From contig NZ_CP072600.1 of assembly GCF_019891175.1 (NCBI RefSeq), positions 5,890,001 to 5,954,000 of the forward strand: a DNA stretch of 64,000 bases, in the 5' to 3' direction. Every line of letters starts with the position of its first letter. Position 1 is the stretch's first letter. Under the pieces are notes generated by a model. It worked only from the letters and a program-made list of their open reading frames with translations, was not told the DNA's origin and made no database searches. Positions 37,837 through 46,787 of this stretch are shown here, in pieces. The translations under genes were made by a program, and so were the position numbers. The stretch is from Leptothermofonsia sichuanensis E412 (lineage in GTDB: Bacteria; Cyanobacteriota; Cyanobacteriia; Leptolyngbyales; Leptolyngbyaceae).

Positions 37837-38685
37837 ATGCTACCTCTATTCTCCCCAATCTTTAATCTTCCGGCTCTAATTTTCAATCTTCTTCTCATAA
37901 CATTCCCCAGTCCCACACCCTGGTTGATTGCTATTGCTCTCAACACCGGGCTGGCTGCGATCGCCTGGGTTGCCCCCAAAAAGTTGCTGACTCCAGCCGG
38001 ACTGCTCCATGCCTGGTTCCTGGGAGTGCTGGTCTGGGGGAGTCTGGGCTGGCAGGGTTATCTGGTGGTAATGGTCTATTTCCTGGTGGGGTCGGCGGTG
38101 ACAAGGGTGGGAATGGCAGAAAAGGAAGCGGCGGGAATTGCAGAGAAACGCTCCGGGGCAAGGGGTCCCGAAAATGTCTGGGGATCGGCACTGGTAGGGG
38201 CACTGTGTGCGGTGGGGGTTCTGGGGGTGAATTTGCTGGGCCGGGAGGCAGGGCAGTGGTGGATTCCCTGGCTGCTGGTCGGGTATGTGGCAAGTTTTAG
38301 CACCAAGTTGGCGGACACCGTTGCGAGTGAGATTGGAAAAGCCTATGGTCAGCGCACATTTTTAATTACCACGTTGAAACCAGTTCCACGGGGAACGGAG
38401 GGTGCTGTCAGTTTGGAAGGGACCCTGGCAGGCGTGCTGGCTTCCGTGGCGATCGCCCTGGTGGGTTGGCTCGCAGGGCTAATTTCTCTGGGGCAAATTG
38501 GAATTTGTGTGCTGGCGGCATTCATCGCCACCAATCTGGAAAGTGTAATTGGAGCAACGTTGCAATCCCGTTATGAATGGTTAACCAATGAAGTGGTGAA
38601 TATTTTGAATACACTGATCGGCGCGATCGCTGCCATCCTGATGGTCTGGGGATTACAGATCGTTCTGGCACCCAATTCCTTCTGA
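37837..38685 (+). CDS. DUF92 membrane protein, phytyl-phosphate kinase (VTE6) type
   Basis: A 282-residue integral membrane protein with six or seven hydrophobic segments. It has the DUF92 signature ASFSTKLADTVASEIGKAYG and the SLEGTLAGVLAS block. Plant VTE6 and its cyanobacterial relatives phosphorylate phytyl phosphate to phytyl diphosphate for tocopherol and phylloquinone synthesis. The assignment to that activity comes from the family, not from a diagnostic residue. An upstream AGGTG supports ATG at 37837. Confidence 0.85.
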   Translation: MLPLFSPIFNLPALIFNLLLITFPSPTPWLIAIALNTGLAAIAWVAPKKLLTPAGLLHAWFLGVLVWGSLGWQGYLVVMVYFLVGSAVTRVGMAEKEAAGIAEKRSGARGPENVWGSALVGALCAVGVLGVNLLGREAGQWWIPWLLVGYVASFSTKLADTVASEIGKAYGQRTFLITTLKPVPRGTEGAVSLEGTLAGVLASVAIALVGWLAGLISLGQIGICVLAAFIATNLESVIGATLQSRYEWLTNEVVNILNTLIGAIAAILMVWGLQIVLAPNSF

Positions 38686-38742
38686 GGTGGGCGACAACCC
38701 GGTAGTCCAGTTCCCGGTGCATTGTGCCAACGTTACTTTTCA

Positions 38743-38973
38743 AACATCCTCTTACCCTGAAACCTGGCATTTATTCAACGCTTCAGATTAGCCTAATAAT
38801 TCATCAGAAGGATAGCCCTGGTGTCCAGGCTCTGCCTGGACGCCAGGGCTAATGCGGCTCTGCCGCTTATATAGGAGGCGGAGCCTCCAAAACCCATTCC
38901 CACGCAGAGCATGGGAACGAGAACAACATCGTCTTACCCTGAAACCTGGCATTTATTCAACGCTTCAGATTAG
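38743..38973. repeat. 49-bp direct repeat flanking a palindromic cassette
   Basis: A 49-bp sequence at 38743-38791 recurs at 38925-38973 with one mismatch (C/G at the seventh base). Between them lie 133 bp rich in hairpins: CCAGGCTCTGCCTGG (38825-38839), GGAGGCGGAGCCTCC and a CCCATTCCCACG...GGGAACG pair. The region sits after the DUF92 gene and before the ferredoxin-like gene. It looks like a repeat insertion that duplicated its flank. Confidence 0.85.
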
Positions 38974-39009
38974 GATCAAACCTGGATCTTGTGCCATCAA
39001 AACTTATCA

Positions 39010-39330
39010 ATGCACCTTGCTTCCCAGCACTCTACTCAATCATCTGCAACCCCTAAATGTGTTCTGGTCTGCCAGAATCGAACCTGCCTGAAGCAAGGCT
39101 CGGCTGAGGTTCTGGCAGCCTTTGGAGCACCCCAAATTTCGGGTTATATCATTTCGGGAACAAGCTGCATGGGGCAGTGCGGCAATGGACCGATGATCAG
39201 AGTCCTGCCAGAAGATGTCTGGTATCATCAGGTCCGTCCTGATGAGGTGCCAGCGATAATCCAACGCCACCTGATTGGAGGTCAACCCGTTCAGGCGATG
39301 CTTTATCCAGGATTTCACGTTTGCAGGTAA
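39010..39330 (+). CDS. thioredoxin-like [2Fe-2S] ferredoxin-domain protein
   Basis: A 106-residue protein with the thioredoxin-like ferredoxin pattern: CVLVCQNRTCLKQGS carries the first cysteine pair (CxxxxC), and SGTSCMGQCGNGPMIRV the second (CxxxC). Four cysteines can bind a [2Fe-2S] cluster. The C-terminal YHQVRPDEVPAIIQRHLIGG resembles the ferredoxin-like domain of NADH:quinone oxidoreductase NuoE and the C-terminal part of the protein at 57875. An in-frame TTG at 38989 is a possible earlier start. Function is unknown. Confidence 0.8.
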   Translation: MHLASQHSTQSSATPKCVLVCQNRTCLKQGSAEVLAAFGAPQISGYIISGTSCMGQCGNGPMIRVLPEDVWYHQVRPDEVPAIIQRHLIGGQPVQAMLYPGFHVCR

Positions 39331-39436
39331 GGGATGGAGTGCAGGGTACGGAGTGGGAAAAGTTCAGCCCTGAAAGTTGGAAGGGATGATGGCGTCCTGT
39401 GTCCCTTTGCTATACGTGCCAACCACTGCTCACGAA

Positions 39437-40531
39437 TTATTTGCCCCCGCGATCGCGCTCCAAAAAAGGGACTTCAACCAGTTCCCCATCAATGCCACCA
39501 ACCTGAACCTTCAGTCCTGCTCCGCCAGCCTTTGTACGCACGTAGCCCAACCCAAAGAAACCCTGCTCCGTTTCGGTCAGGCTGGTAAGGATGCCAACCT
39601 TCTCTTCCCCCACAGTAATGCCACTGTCAGGGGCGGGGGCTGCCTGTAACCGAATGCCCCAAATCTGTTGTTTTACGCCTTTGTAGGTATCAAGACGAGC
39701 GATCGTTTCCTGTCCGATGTAACAGCCTTTGTTGAGCGAAATTGCCTGCCAGAGACAGGCTTCAACCGCGTTGTAGGCTTCAGTTAGCTCCCGACCTGGT
39801 GCTGGTCGCCCCTGCTCAATCCGAAGTTGCTCCCAGACACGCTCGCCCATCGGGATAGCACCCGCCTCGATCAATGCCTGCCAGACGGCAGCGGCTCCTG
39901 TTCGCGGCACGATGACTGTATAACCGGGTAGTGCCAGCCCAGTGCCTGCGGCAATTCGGGATGCCTGCCCGGCAATGGTGACTGGGCGATGGCTGGCGTA
40001 AGGTAGCCTGGCGAAGGCAGGCAAGTTCAGGTGCTCTAGGAGTGTGTCACTGGCAGGACCAATCAGACTGAATAGAGCCGTCTGGTCAGTCACATCCGCC
40101 AGTTTGACTTTGTCACCAAAGAAAATGTAGCGGTCGATCCAGGTCAGGATTGGCTGCCGTTGACTGGGGGAGACAATCACTAACACTTCATCCTCCAGCA
40201 CATAGACGGTTGCCAGATCAAGGGTACGGGCGGTGGAAGTGACAAACAGGGTGTCACAGCCTTCCCCTGGTTTCAGGCGATTGAGGTCGTTGGTGGTCTG
40301 GTTATGCAGAAACGTGAGGCGATCCTCATCCGTTAACTGGATACGCCCCCAGTGGGAGCGATCGCCGACCACTACTCCTTGCCTGGCTGCTTGCACAGCT
40401 TCTACATCATTACCAAAACTGACAGGCACTGGCAGGTCTGCCTCAAAAATTGCCCCTGCCTGGATCTGGCTATCCTGCAAACTCCTGGAAAAATCAGGAC
40501 TTTCACTAAACTCTGGTTGCATTGGGGTCAT
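39437..40531 (-). CDS. ygfZ: folate-binding YgfZ/GcvT-like protein
   Basis: A protein of 364 residues related to glycine-cleavage T protein. The diagnostic YgfZ motif KGCYIGQE is present (LNKGCYIGQETIARLDTYKG). YgfZ proteins use folate to help repair or assemble Fe-S clusters in certain enzymes. The N-terminal beta-rich folate domain and C-terminal beta barrel are as expected. Start: ATG at 40531 (or 40522), preferred over an upstream TTG. It converges on the ferredoxin-like gene. Confidence 0.87.
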   Translation of the reverse strand: MTPMQPEFSESPDFSRSLQDSQIQAGAIFEADLPVPVSFGNDVEAVQAARQGVVVGDRSHWGRIQLTDEDRLTFLHNQTTNDLNRLKPGEGCDTLFVTSTARTLDLATVYVLEDEVLVIVSPSQRQPILTWIDRYIFFGDKVKLADVTDQTALFSLIGPASDTLLEHLNLPAFARLPYASHRPVTIAGQASRIAAGTGLALPGYTVIVPRTGAAAVWQALIEAGAIPMGERVWEQLRIEQGRPAPGRELTEAYNAVEACLWQAISLNKGCYIGQETIARLDTYKGVKQQIWGIRLQAAPAPDSGITVGEEKVGILTSLTETEQGFFGLGYVRTKAGGAGLKVQVGGIDGELVEVPFLERDRGGK

Positions 40532-40667
40532 ACCAGTCAACGCCGAAAGCTTTACAGTAATAGCATTCTCTCAATTTATTGAGCCTGAATTGCGACTATC
40601 CCACTCTGATCTGGCCGAGGATAGGGGACAGGGGCAATGCGGTCAGCCATCCAGTTCAGGAGGATAG

Positions 40668-41450
40668 TTAACAGCCGATCGGACCTGGAATTTCCACCAT
40701 CTCGCCGGGAGCAGGCACCAGTAGCTGTGTAGATAAACCAGACGCAGAAAGCCGATCGCGAAATTCCTCCACGCTACCGACCGACTTCGTGAGCATCGGT
40801 AGAATACCTGTAGCGCGGATGTCGCCTCGTGTCGTGGGAAGAAAATAACGGGGATGCACGGTTTCGACCAGTTGCAAAGCCTGTTCTGGTCCCATAATGA
40901 CCTGCCCCAGCAGCGGAAAAATTTGTCCGATCACCGGAGCGATCGCCACATCCACCCGTCCAATTCTTGCCGCCAGTTCCTGGACAGGAGCCTGGTGTGG
41001 CTCATAGTAGAGCGTTTCGTTCGTCGTCAAATCTTGCAGCAAGTAACCACTTTCAACCTGTCCCGGCTGAATTTCGGCTCCCAACACACTCGTGATTTTC
41101 ACCTTTTCACCCACCTGAAACGCCTGCCAGTGGGCAAGTTCAGTTACCTGTTGATACCCTAATGACCTGACCACTTTTGCTGCGGTTGGCGAAGCTACCA
41201 CTGGAATAGAACGGTCTAACTGTTGTAGCGTGGGTTTATGGCAGTGGTCGTCTACTCCCTGAGAAAGCAAAATCAGGTCAACGGCTGGCAGCGTATCCGG
41301 CGTGACTGCCAGAGGCGTATTGTGGTAGGCCGTAAATAACCAGGGCAATCCATAAAACTCCAGCGGGTCAACCAACCAGGGGTCAACCAGAATGGTCTTG
41401 CCACCAAGGTAAAATAACCAACTGTTCAGATCAATCCAGGTCAGCTTCAT
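40668..41450 (-). CDS. metallo-beta-lactamase-fold hydrolase
   Basis: A 260-residue protein with the MBL fold of the UlaG/YycJ-like group. N-terminal WIDLNSWLFYLGGKTILVDPWLV is the first strand set. The usual HxHxDH is degenerate: LLSQGVDDHCHKPTLQ keeps Asp-Asp-His-Cys-His, which resembles the SQGxDDH form common in cyanobacterial members. Substrate unknown. It is divergent from thiD with a 54-bp spacer, so the two promoters overlap. Confidence 0.8.
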   Translation of the reverse strand: MKLTWIDLNSWLFYLGGKTILVDPWLVDPLEFYGLPWLFTAYHNTPLAVTPDTLPAVDLILLSQGVDDHCHKPTLQQLDRSIPVVASPTAAKVVRSLGYQQVTELAHWQAFQVGEKVKITSVLGAEIQPGQVESGYLLQDLTTNETLYYEPHQAPVQELAARIGRVDVAIAPVIGQIFPLLGQVIMGPEQALQLVETVHPRYFLPTTRGDIRATGILPMLTKSVGSVEEFRDRLSASGLSTQLLVPAPGEMVEIPGPIGC

Positions 41451-41504
41451 TGAAATTTGTAATTTTTCTTAATAATTATAGTTTAGCGCCCTTTCTTTCA
41501 ACCG

Positions 41505-42317
41505 ATGACGACCAATTTCACTGTTCCGGTAGCAATGACGATCGCGGGGTCTGATAGCGGTGGTGGTGCTGGCATTCAGGCAGACCTGCGTACATTTGCT
41601 TTTCATCGAGTGCATGGCACCAGTGCCCTGACCTGCATCACAGCACAGAACACCCTGGGAGTGACCCGAGTGGATGCCCTCCCACCGGAGGCCGTGGCAG
41701 CTCAGATCGAAGCTGTCGTGCAGGATATTGGAGTGCAGGCAGCCAAAACAGGGATGCTGCTCAACCAGGGCATCATTGCCATAGTGGCAGAAAGAGCGCA
41801 GGCCCTGGATTTGAAGAATCTGGTGGTGGATCCGGTCATGGTGTCCCGAACCGGGGCATTGTTAATAGATGATGGGGCGATCGCCACCCTGCGCACGGCT
41901 CTGATTCCTCTGGCAACAGTGCTCACGCCTAATCGCTACGAAGCCCAAATTCTGACAGGCATAGAAATCTCTACCCTGAAAGACATGCAGGCGGCTGCCC
42001 GGCAGATTTACCAACTGGGAGCCAGGATGGTGTTGGTGAAAGGCGGTGGAATGGAGGGAAAACTGCGGGGAGTGGATGTCTGGTTTGATGGGTACCACAT
42101 GGAAACCCTGATCACCGAAACCGTGGAAACAGCCAACACCCATGGAACGGGCTGCACGCTCTCAGCTGCGATCGCAGCCAATCTGGCTCTGGGCAATGAT
42201 GCCCTTGCTGCTACCCGGTTAGCTAAAAATTATGTCACAACAGCCCTCAACTATGCCCTGAACATTGGGCAGGGACAGGGACCCGTCGGACATTTCTTTC
42301 CCCTGCTCACGGCTTAA
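41505..42317 (+). CDS. thiD: hydroxymethylpyrimidine (phosphate) kinase ThiD
   Basis: A 270-residue ribokinase-fold enzyme of thiamine synthesis that phosphorylates HMP and HMP phosphate. N-terminal AGSDSGGGAGIQADLRTF, the central VDPVMVSRTG, and the C-terminal anion-hole motif NTHGTGCTLSAAIAANL are complete. Its last 11 nt overlap the 3' end of hemD on the other strand. No TPP riboswitch is visible upstream. Confidence 0.96.
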   Translation: MTTNFTVPVAMTIAGSDSGGGAGIQADLRTFAFHRVHGTSALTCITAQNTLGVTRVDALPPEAVAAQIEAVVQDIGVQAAKTGMLLNQGIIAIVAERAQALDLKNLVVDPVMVSRTGALLIDDGAIATLRTALIPLATVLTPNRYEAQILTGIEISTLKDMQAAARQIYQLGARMVLVKGGGMEGKLRGVDVWFDGYHMETLITETVETANTHGTGCTLSAAIAANLALGNDALAATRLAKNYVTTALNYALNIGQGQGPVGHFFPLLTA

Positions 42318-43152
42318 CTGACTGATGGTGCCCGATCCATTGAATAATTGCCTGGATCAATCCTTCCAGCGTGTACTCCTGAGCCTCAGCATCAACCCGC
42401 CCCAAAAGGCTGATACAGGTTTTGCTGGTTTGAGGACCAATCGAGGCAACACAAACCCCCTCCAGACAGGTTTGCCAGTTATCGCCCTGCACCTGCTGAA
42501 GCATCTGACAAAAATGTTTAACGGTCTTGGAACTGGCGAACGTCACCACATCTACCTGACGATTTTGGAGTCCCTCCAGGGCTTGCGGGGCGATCTCTCC
42601 TGGACAGCGCGACTGATAGGCGGCCACTTCAGTCACCGCCGCTCCCCGACTGGTAAAGTCCCTGACCAGCACATCCCGTCCACCACTTTCAACCCTGGGA
42701 AACAAAACCTTAATGCCCTCCAGAGGCTCAGGGAAGTGAATGGCAAGCGAATCTGCTACATACTCCGGAGGGATAAAATCTGGCTTAATCCCCCGGCGTC
42801 CCAACCATTGGGCCGTCTTTTCACCCACAACCGCAATCTTGAGTCCCGCCAGTGCCCGAATATCCTGTACTTGAGAAGCCAGCCGATCGAAAAAATAGTC
42901 CACACTATTCGCAGAGGTCAAAACCAGCCAATCAAAGTCTGCCAGATGAGCAATTGCCCGATCCAGTTCCTCCCAACTGGAGGGCGGCACAATTTCCAGG
43001 GCAGGCATTTCAATTACGGTCGCCCCTTCCTGCTGGAGGCGATCGCTGAATTGCCCGGATTGCCCTGTAGAACGAGTAACCAGAACAGTTTTGCCCACCA
43101 GATGGGAAGAGGAATGGGCTGGTGACGGAGTGAGGGGAGGAGGAGTTTGCAC
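42307..43152 (-). CDS. hemD: uroporphyrinogen-III synthase
   Basis: A 281-residue HemD-type enzyme that closes hydroxymethylbilane to uroporphyrinogen III, the last common precursor of haem, chlorophyll, phycobilins and corrinoids. The alternating two-domain fold is shown by VLVTRSTGQSGQFSDRL, DWLVLTSANSVDYFFDRL, KIAVVGEKTAQWL and VASIGPQTSKTC. It sits convergent with thiD (11-nt overlap). It is probably monocistronic. Confidence 0.92.
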   Translation of the reverse strand: MQTPPPLTPSPAHSSSHLVGKTVLVTRSTGQSGQFSDRLQQEGATVIEMPALEIVPPSSWEELDRAIAHLADFDWLVLTSANSVDYFFDRLASQVQDIRALAGLKIAVVGEKTAQWLGRRGIKPDFIPPEYVADSLAIHFPEPLEGIKVLFPRVESGGRDVLVRDFTSRGAAVTEVAAYQSRCPGEIAPQALEGLQNRQVDVVTFASSKTVKHFCQMLQQVQGDNWQTCLEGVCVASIGPQTSKTCISLLGRVDAEAQEYTLEGLIQAIIQWIGHHQSVKP

Positions 43153-43807
43153 GGTGGATGGGACTTAAAAGAAAGGTAGATGGCTAAGGTATTGCTGAAT
43201 AGTCGTATGAATTGGAACGGAGTTTTACAACGATTTGCAGATGGGTAAGCCACATCTTTTTGGCGTTGGGTACTGGGTACCGGGTACTGAGTGTGGCGAA
43301 ATTTTAATTAATAACGGCTGTAATAACCCTGCTCCCTGCTACATCAATCCTGAATCATAAACCGAAACAGCTTAATCAACTGCATGTTGAAAGCCGACTG
43401 TCTGCTTTGAAAGCCATAGACGCAGATCGCCAGTGCAGGTTGCCGAAAATAACTCGCCAGTTTTGTTTGAATCACAAGGAATGAGGATTTTACAATTTGA
43501 AATTTCACCATAGAGCCACGGAAAACAGGGAGCAATTCCTCTGTGCCCTCTGTGTCTCTGTGGTAAAACGCCAGATTTTTCGGTTTATTTAATCCACGAT
43601 CCTGAAAAACTTTGTGTCCCTTTGTGCCTTTGTGGTGAAAAGTTTCTGCCGCAATCGACTCAGGCAACCGTTTCCCAACCTGACGTTGCTGGCCACTCCC
43701 CCTGACCCTCTTCCCCTTCCCACCAATCCATTCAAGAGTGAGTATTTTTGCCAAGTTGCCCCTACAATGGGAGTAAGGTAAGTAGATATACACAGGCGAA
43801 GAATCGT
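43153..43807. repeat. intergenic region with dispersed repeats
   Basis: 655 bp between hemD and the LuxR-type gene. A tandem GGGTACTGGGTACCGGGTACTG stretch lies near 43267-43289. A 30-nt block at 43575-43604 plus a CTCTGTGTCTCTGTGG part is the inverted partner of 23727-23830. A minus-strand frame (43344-43793) is built from these repeats and is not called as a gene. The promoter of the LuxR-type gene should lie at its right end. Confidence 0.6.
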
Positions 43808-44095
43808 ATGGCTGGTGGCGATTTTCAAGGGCAGGGACTTCTTTCCGAACGAGAACTGCAAGTTATTGAACTGGTAGCTGCTGGCTTGACCAATCAGGAA
43901 ATTGCCGAAAAGCTAGAGATTAGTAAGCGCACGGTCGATAACCATATCAGTAACATTCTGACCAAAACAGAGACTGACAATCGTGTAGCGATGGTGCGCT
44001 GGGCGTTACAGTGGGGCAAAGTCTGCCTGGATAATGTCAATTGCTGTCCGTTACCTCCATTTCCTGATGTAAACAAGGAAGCAGCCTCCAGCTAA
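43808..44095 (+). CDS. small LuxR-type regulator, PedR-like
   Basis: A 95-residue protein that is almost all a LuxR/FixJ helix-turn-helix (GLLSERELQVIELVAAGLTNQEIAEKLEISKRTVDNHISNILTKT). The C-terminus WALQWGKVCLDNVNCC contains cysteines as in the cyanobacterial PedR family, small redox regulators of photosynthesis genes that respond to thioredoxin. The PedR assignment is inferred from size, HTH and cysteine-bearing tail. ATG at 43808 fits the family. It has no receiver domain. Confidence 0.8.
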   Translation: MAGGDFQGQGLLSERELQVIELVAAGLTNQEIAEKLEISKRTVDNHISNILTKTETDNRVAMVRWALQWGKVCLDNVNCCPLPPFPDVNKEAASS

Positions 44096-44169
44096 TTAGA
44101 TTTTGTTTTCAAGCTGTCATCCTGAAAACTATCATCCTAAATGTATTGCAGGTGATTGGGGGGAGTTGA

Positions 44170-44433
44170 TTGAACTATCGTATTCGGTGTGCGGGCTTAC
44201 CGCTGGCTGTCTACCGCGAGGTGGCAGCCCATCTTTGTCAGGTCGAAGGGGTTCGAACCCAGTTAATTTCCCAACAGTCCCAGCAGTTTGAATACGCTCT
44301 CAGCCAAATTGATAGCCTCTGGATTCAGTACTCAGAGCATGTCGATTCTGAAGCTTATGAGCAGGTGCAGCAGATTTTGGCGTACTATAGCAATCGCTAC
44401 GGTGCCTGGGAAACGGTTGCAGGCACAACCTGA
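44170..44433 (+). CDS. conserved hypothetical small protein
   Basis: An 87-residue soluble protein starting at TTG 44170. Its content is protein-like ([19 protein letters not shown], helical [35 protein letters not shown]) and looks like a cyanobacterial conserved family without known role. It is followed 38 nt later by hisS. A palindromic GGTTCGAACC at 44251 falls inside it and is coding, not a tRNA. Confidence 0.6.
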   Translation: MNYRIRCAGLPLAVYREVAAHLCQVEGVRTQLISQQSQQFEYALSQIDSLWIQYSEHVDSEAYEQVQQILAYYSNRYGAWETVAGTT

Positions 44434-44471
44434 CCGCAACGAAGATCATTTTGCTGACTCTGGGAATACGC

Positions 44472-45743
44472 ATGGGTTCAATTCAGGCACTACGGGGAAC
44501 GCGGGACATTTTGCCTGGGGAAATTGGCTACTGGCAACAGGTCGAGTCTATTGCCCGTAGTATTTTGGGCCGGGCGGCCTATCAGGAAATTCGCACGCCT
44601 TTGTTCGAGCAAACCGCCCTGTTTGAGCGGGGGATTGGTGAAGCGACCGACGTGGTCGGTAAGGAAATGTACACCTTCAAAGACCGGGGCGATCGCTCCG
44701 TTACCCTTCGTCCAGAGGGAACCGCCGGGGTTGTGCGTGCCTTTATTGAACATGGTCTGGCGGCTCAGGGTGGCGTACAACGCCTCTGGTATGCCGGTCC
44801 CATGTTTCGTTACGAGCGTCCCCAGGCAGGGCGACAACGCCAGTTTCATCAGATTGGGGTGGAGCTATTGGGCAGTCCATCCCCCAGAGCAGATGCCGAA
44901 GTAATTGCGATCGCCGCTGATATTCTGCGTACCCTGGGGTTAAAAAACCTGCATCTCAACCTGAATTCGATTGGCAGTCCCGACGATCGGCAGCACTATC
45001 GAGAAGCTCTGGTTGACTATCTCACCCCATTCAAGAACGACCTCGACCCCGACTCCCAGGATCGACTCAGCCGTAACCCTTTGAGAATTCTAGACAGTAA
45101 GGATGAACGGACCCAGGAGATTCTACAAGCTGCCCCCAACATTCTGGAACGCCTCAATCCTGACTCCAAAACGCGCTTTGAGCAGGTTCAACAACTATTA
45201 ACCAACCTGGGGATTTCCTATGAAATCAACCCTCGTCTGGTGCGAGGACTGGACTATTACACCCACACGGTATTTGAGATTCAATCAGATGATTTGGGAG
45301 CACAGGCAACGGTCTGTGCCGGAGGCCGCTACGATGGGCTGGTTGCCCAGCTAGGCGGACCGGATACCCCTGCCGTAGGCTGGGCAATTGGCTTAGAACG
45401 GCTGATCTTGCTGATTCAACAGCTTCAGCAGGATATTTCTCCTAAGGTGGATTTTTACCTGGTTTCCAAAGGGGAAAAAGCAGAAGCTCAGGCTTTAGTG
45501 CTGGCAAATACTTTACGGCAGCAGGGATTTATCGTGGAACTGGATTTGAGCGGTAGTGCCTTCGGCAAGCAATTCAAACGGGCTGATCGTAGTGGTGCCG
45601 CCGCCTGTCTGATTTTGGGAGACAGTGAAGCTGCAAATGAAACTGTGCAGCTCAAATGGCTGGCAACCGGGGCACAGGAAGCGATCGCTCAATCTGCCCT
45701 CACCACCATGACAGAGCAACTTCGTCAGCAACTCGCTCATTAA
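44472..45743 (+). CDS. hisS: histidyl-tRNA synthetase
   Basis: A 423-residue class II synthetase. Motif 1/2 regions are [20 protein letters not shown] and [20 protein letters not shown]; the histidine-specific motifs [15 protein letters not shown] and AGGRYDGL are intact; the C-terminal anticodon domain starts near residue 325. ATG at 44472 ([17 protein letters not shown]) matches the family start; an upstream in-frame start would add seven residues. It lies 105 bp before psaL. Confidence 0.97.
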   Translation: MGSIQALRGTRDILPGEIGYWQQVESIARSILGRAAYQEIRTPLFEQTALFERGIGEATDVVGKEMYTFKDRGDRSVTLRPEGTAGVVRAFIEHGLAAQGGVQRLWYAGPMFRYERPQAGRQRQFHQIGVELLGSPSPRADAEVIAIAADILRTLGLKNLHLNLNSIGSPDDRQHYREALVDYLTPFKNDLDPDSQDRLSRNPLRILDSKDERTQEILQAAPNILERLNPDSKTRFEQVQQLLTNLGISYEINPRLVRGLDYYTHTVFEIQSDDLGAQATVCAGGRYDGLVAQLGGPDTPAVGWAIGLERLILLIQQLQQDISPKVDFYLVSKGEKAEAQALVLANTLRQQGFIVELDLSGSAFGKQFKRADRSGAAACLILGDSEAANETVQLKWLATGAQEAIAQSALTTMTEQLRQQLAH

Positions 45744-45848
45744 CTTTTCTAACGGTCACAGCATTCATTGTTATGAAGCGTCCCTTCCTGGACGTAAAAT
45801 TAATCTCAATTCTTCGCATACACTCTAGATACATAAGGACAATTAAGC

Positions 45849-46373
45849 ATGTCTGATCCTAGAAATGCAGAACTTATTCAGCCATTTAAAGGGGATCCCT
45901 TTACCGGGAATCTTTCAACCCCCATCAGTGATTCTGCTTTTACTAGAACATTTATCGGTAACCTGCCAGCTTACCGGAAAGGACTTTCCCCAATCCTGCG
46001 TGGGCTTGAAATTGGCCTGGCACACGGTTACTTCATCATTGGACCCTGGGTTAAACTTGGACCCCTGCGCGATTCAGACCATGCCGCTCTGGGTGGTTTG
46101 ATTTCTGGAGTCGCCCTGATCTTGATTGCAACTGCCTGCCTGTCTGCCTACGGACTGGCAACCTTCTCTGAAGAAGGAACTAACGAAGCCACGGCTGTCC
46201 AGTCCTCTGGTGGAGCGCCCGGTCGTTCAAGTGGTGCATTGCAATCGGCAGATGGATGGAGCCAGTTCACAGGCGGATTTTTTGTAGGCGCAATGGGCGG
46301 AGCCTTTACCGCTTATCTGTTGTTGGCAAACTTTGGAGTTGTGGATTCCATTTTCCGGGGTTATGTCAACTAG
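45849..46373 (+). CDS. psaL: photosystem I subunit XI (PsaL)
   Basis: A 174-residue PsaL that forms the trimerisation/tetramerisation core of photosystem I. The N-terminus (LIQPFKGDPFTGNLSTPISDS) and the helix sequence LSPILRGLEIGLAHGYFIIGPW are diagnostic. Three membrane helices are visible. A loop between helices two and three (AVQSSGGAPGRSSGALQSADG) is longer than in many PsaL proteins. The psaI gene, often just upstream, is not here. A good terminator follows. Confidence 0.97.
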   Translation: MSDPRNAELIQPFKGDPFTGNLSTPISDSAFTRTFIGNLPAYRKGLSPILRGLEIGLAHGYFIIGPWVKLGPLRDSDHAALGGLISGVALILIATACLSAYGLATFSEEGTNEATAVQSSGGAPGRSSGALQSADGWSQFTGGFFVGAMGGAFTAYLLLANFGVVDSIFRGYVN

Positions 46374-46414
46374 CCGTAGTAGGTTTTTGATCTGATTTCA
46401 CGTTTCTGAATATG

Positions 46415-46440
46415 GGAGCCTGGTTACAGGCTCCTTTTTC
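46415..46440 (+). terminator. psaL rho-independent terminator
   Basis: Stem GGAGCCTG / CAGGCTCC (46415-46422, 46427-46434) with a GTTA loop followed by TTTTTC. It starts about 40 bp past the psaL stop. Confidence 0.92.
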
Positions 46441-46507
46441 TTATCTTATATTGTTCTCTTTAACTTCAGGTCCCCAGACCTCTGAGGCTGACGATCTTTC
46501 TATCCCT

Positions 46508-46720
46508 GGAACGCCGGTACAGAAATCGGATTTCTTCTACCGGATATCCAGGTCTGGTTGAATTTCTCACCAGAAATCCGATTTCTTCAAATTCTGAACC
46601 AATGCTCTAAAACAGACGGCAGATTCGTTGTGAAGGCTGCAAGTAATGCGATGTGCAACTTATTGTCTGAAACCCCTGATTTCTCGTTCAGGGAAGCTCA
46701 ATTTGGAGCTTTTCCTCGTT
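46508..46720. repeat. repeats between psaL and the IS630-type element
   Basis: Two 15-bp palindromes (AGAAATCGGATTTCT at 46521-46535, AGAAATCCGATTTCT at 46572-46586) are followed by a 71-bp block (46650-46720) that is an inverted, diverged copy of 22945-23016. The insertion sequence begins directly at its edge. The region has no gene. Confidence 0.75.
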
Positions 46721-46787
46721 ATACCGATTTAAATTGGATATAGGGCAAATAGAGTAGACTGAGAGGGTAGTTTAGATTCCCTCTGCA

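Noticed and set aside
43344-43793. 149-codon minus-strand frame after hemD
   Set aside because: Encoded mainly by dispersed repeats (the CTCTGTGTCTCTGTGG type).
44248-44260. GGGGTTCGAACCC, like a tRNA T-arm
   Set aside because: No acceptor, D or anticodon stems fit around it, and it lies inside a protein-like reading frame (44170-44433).
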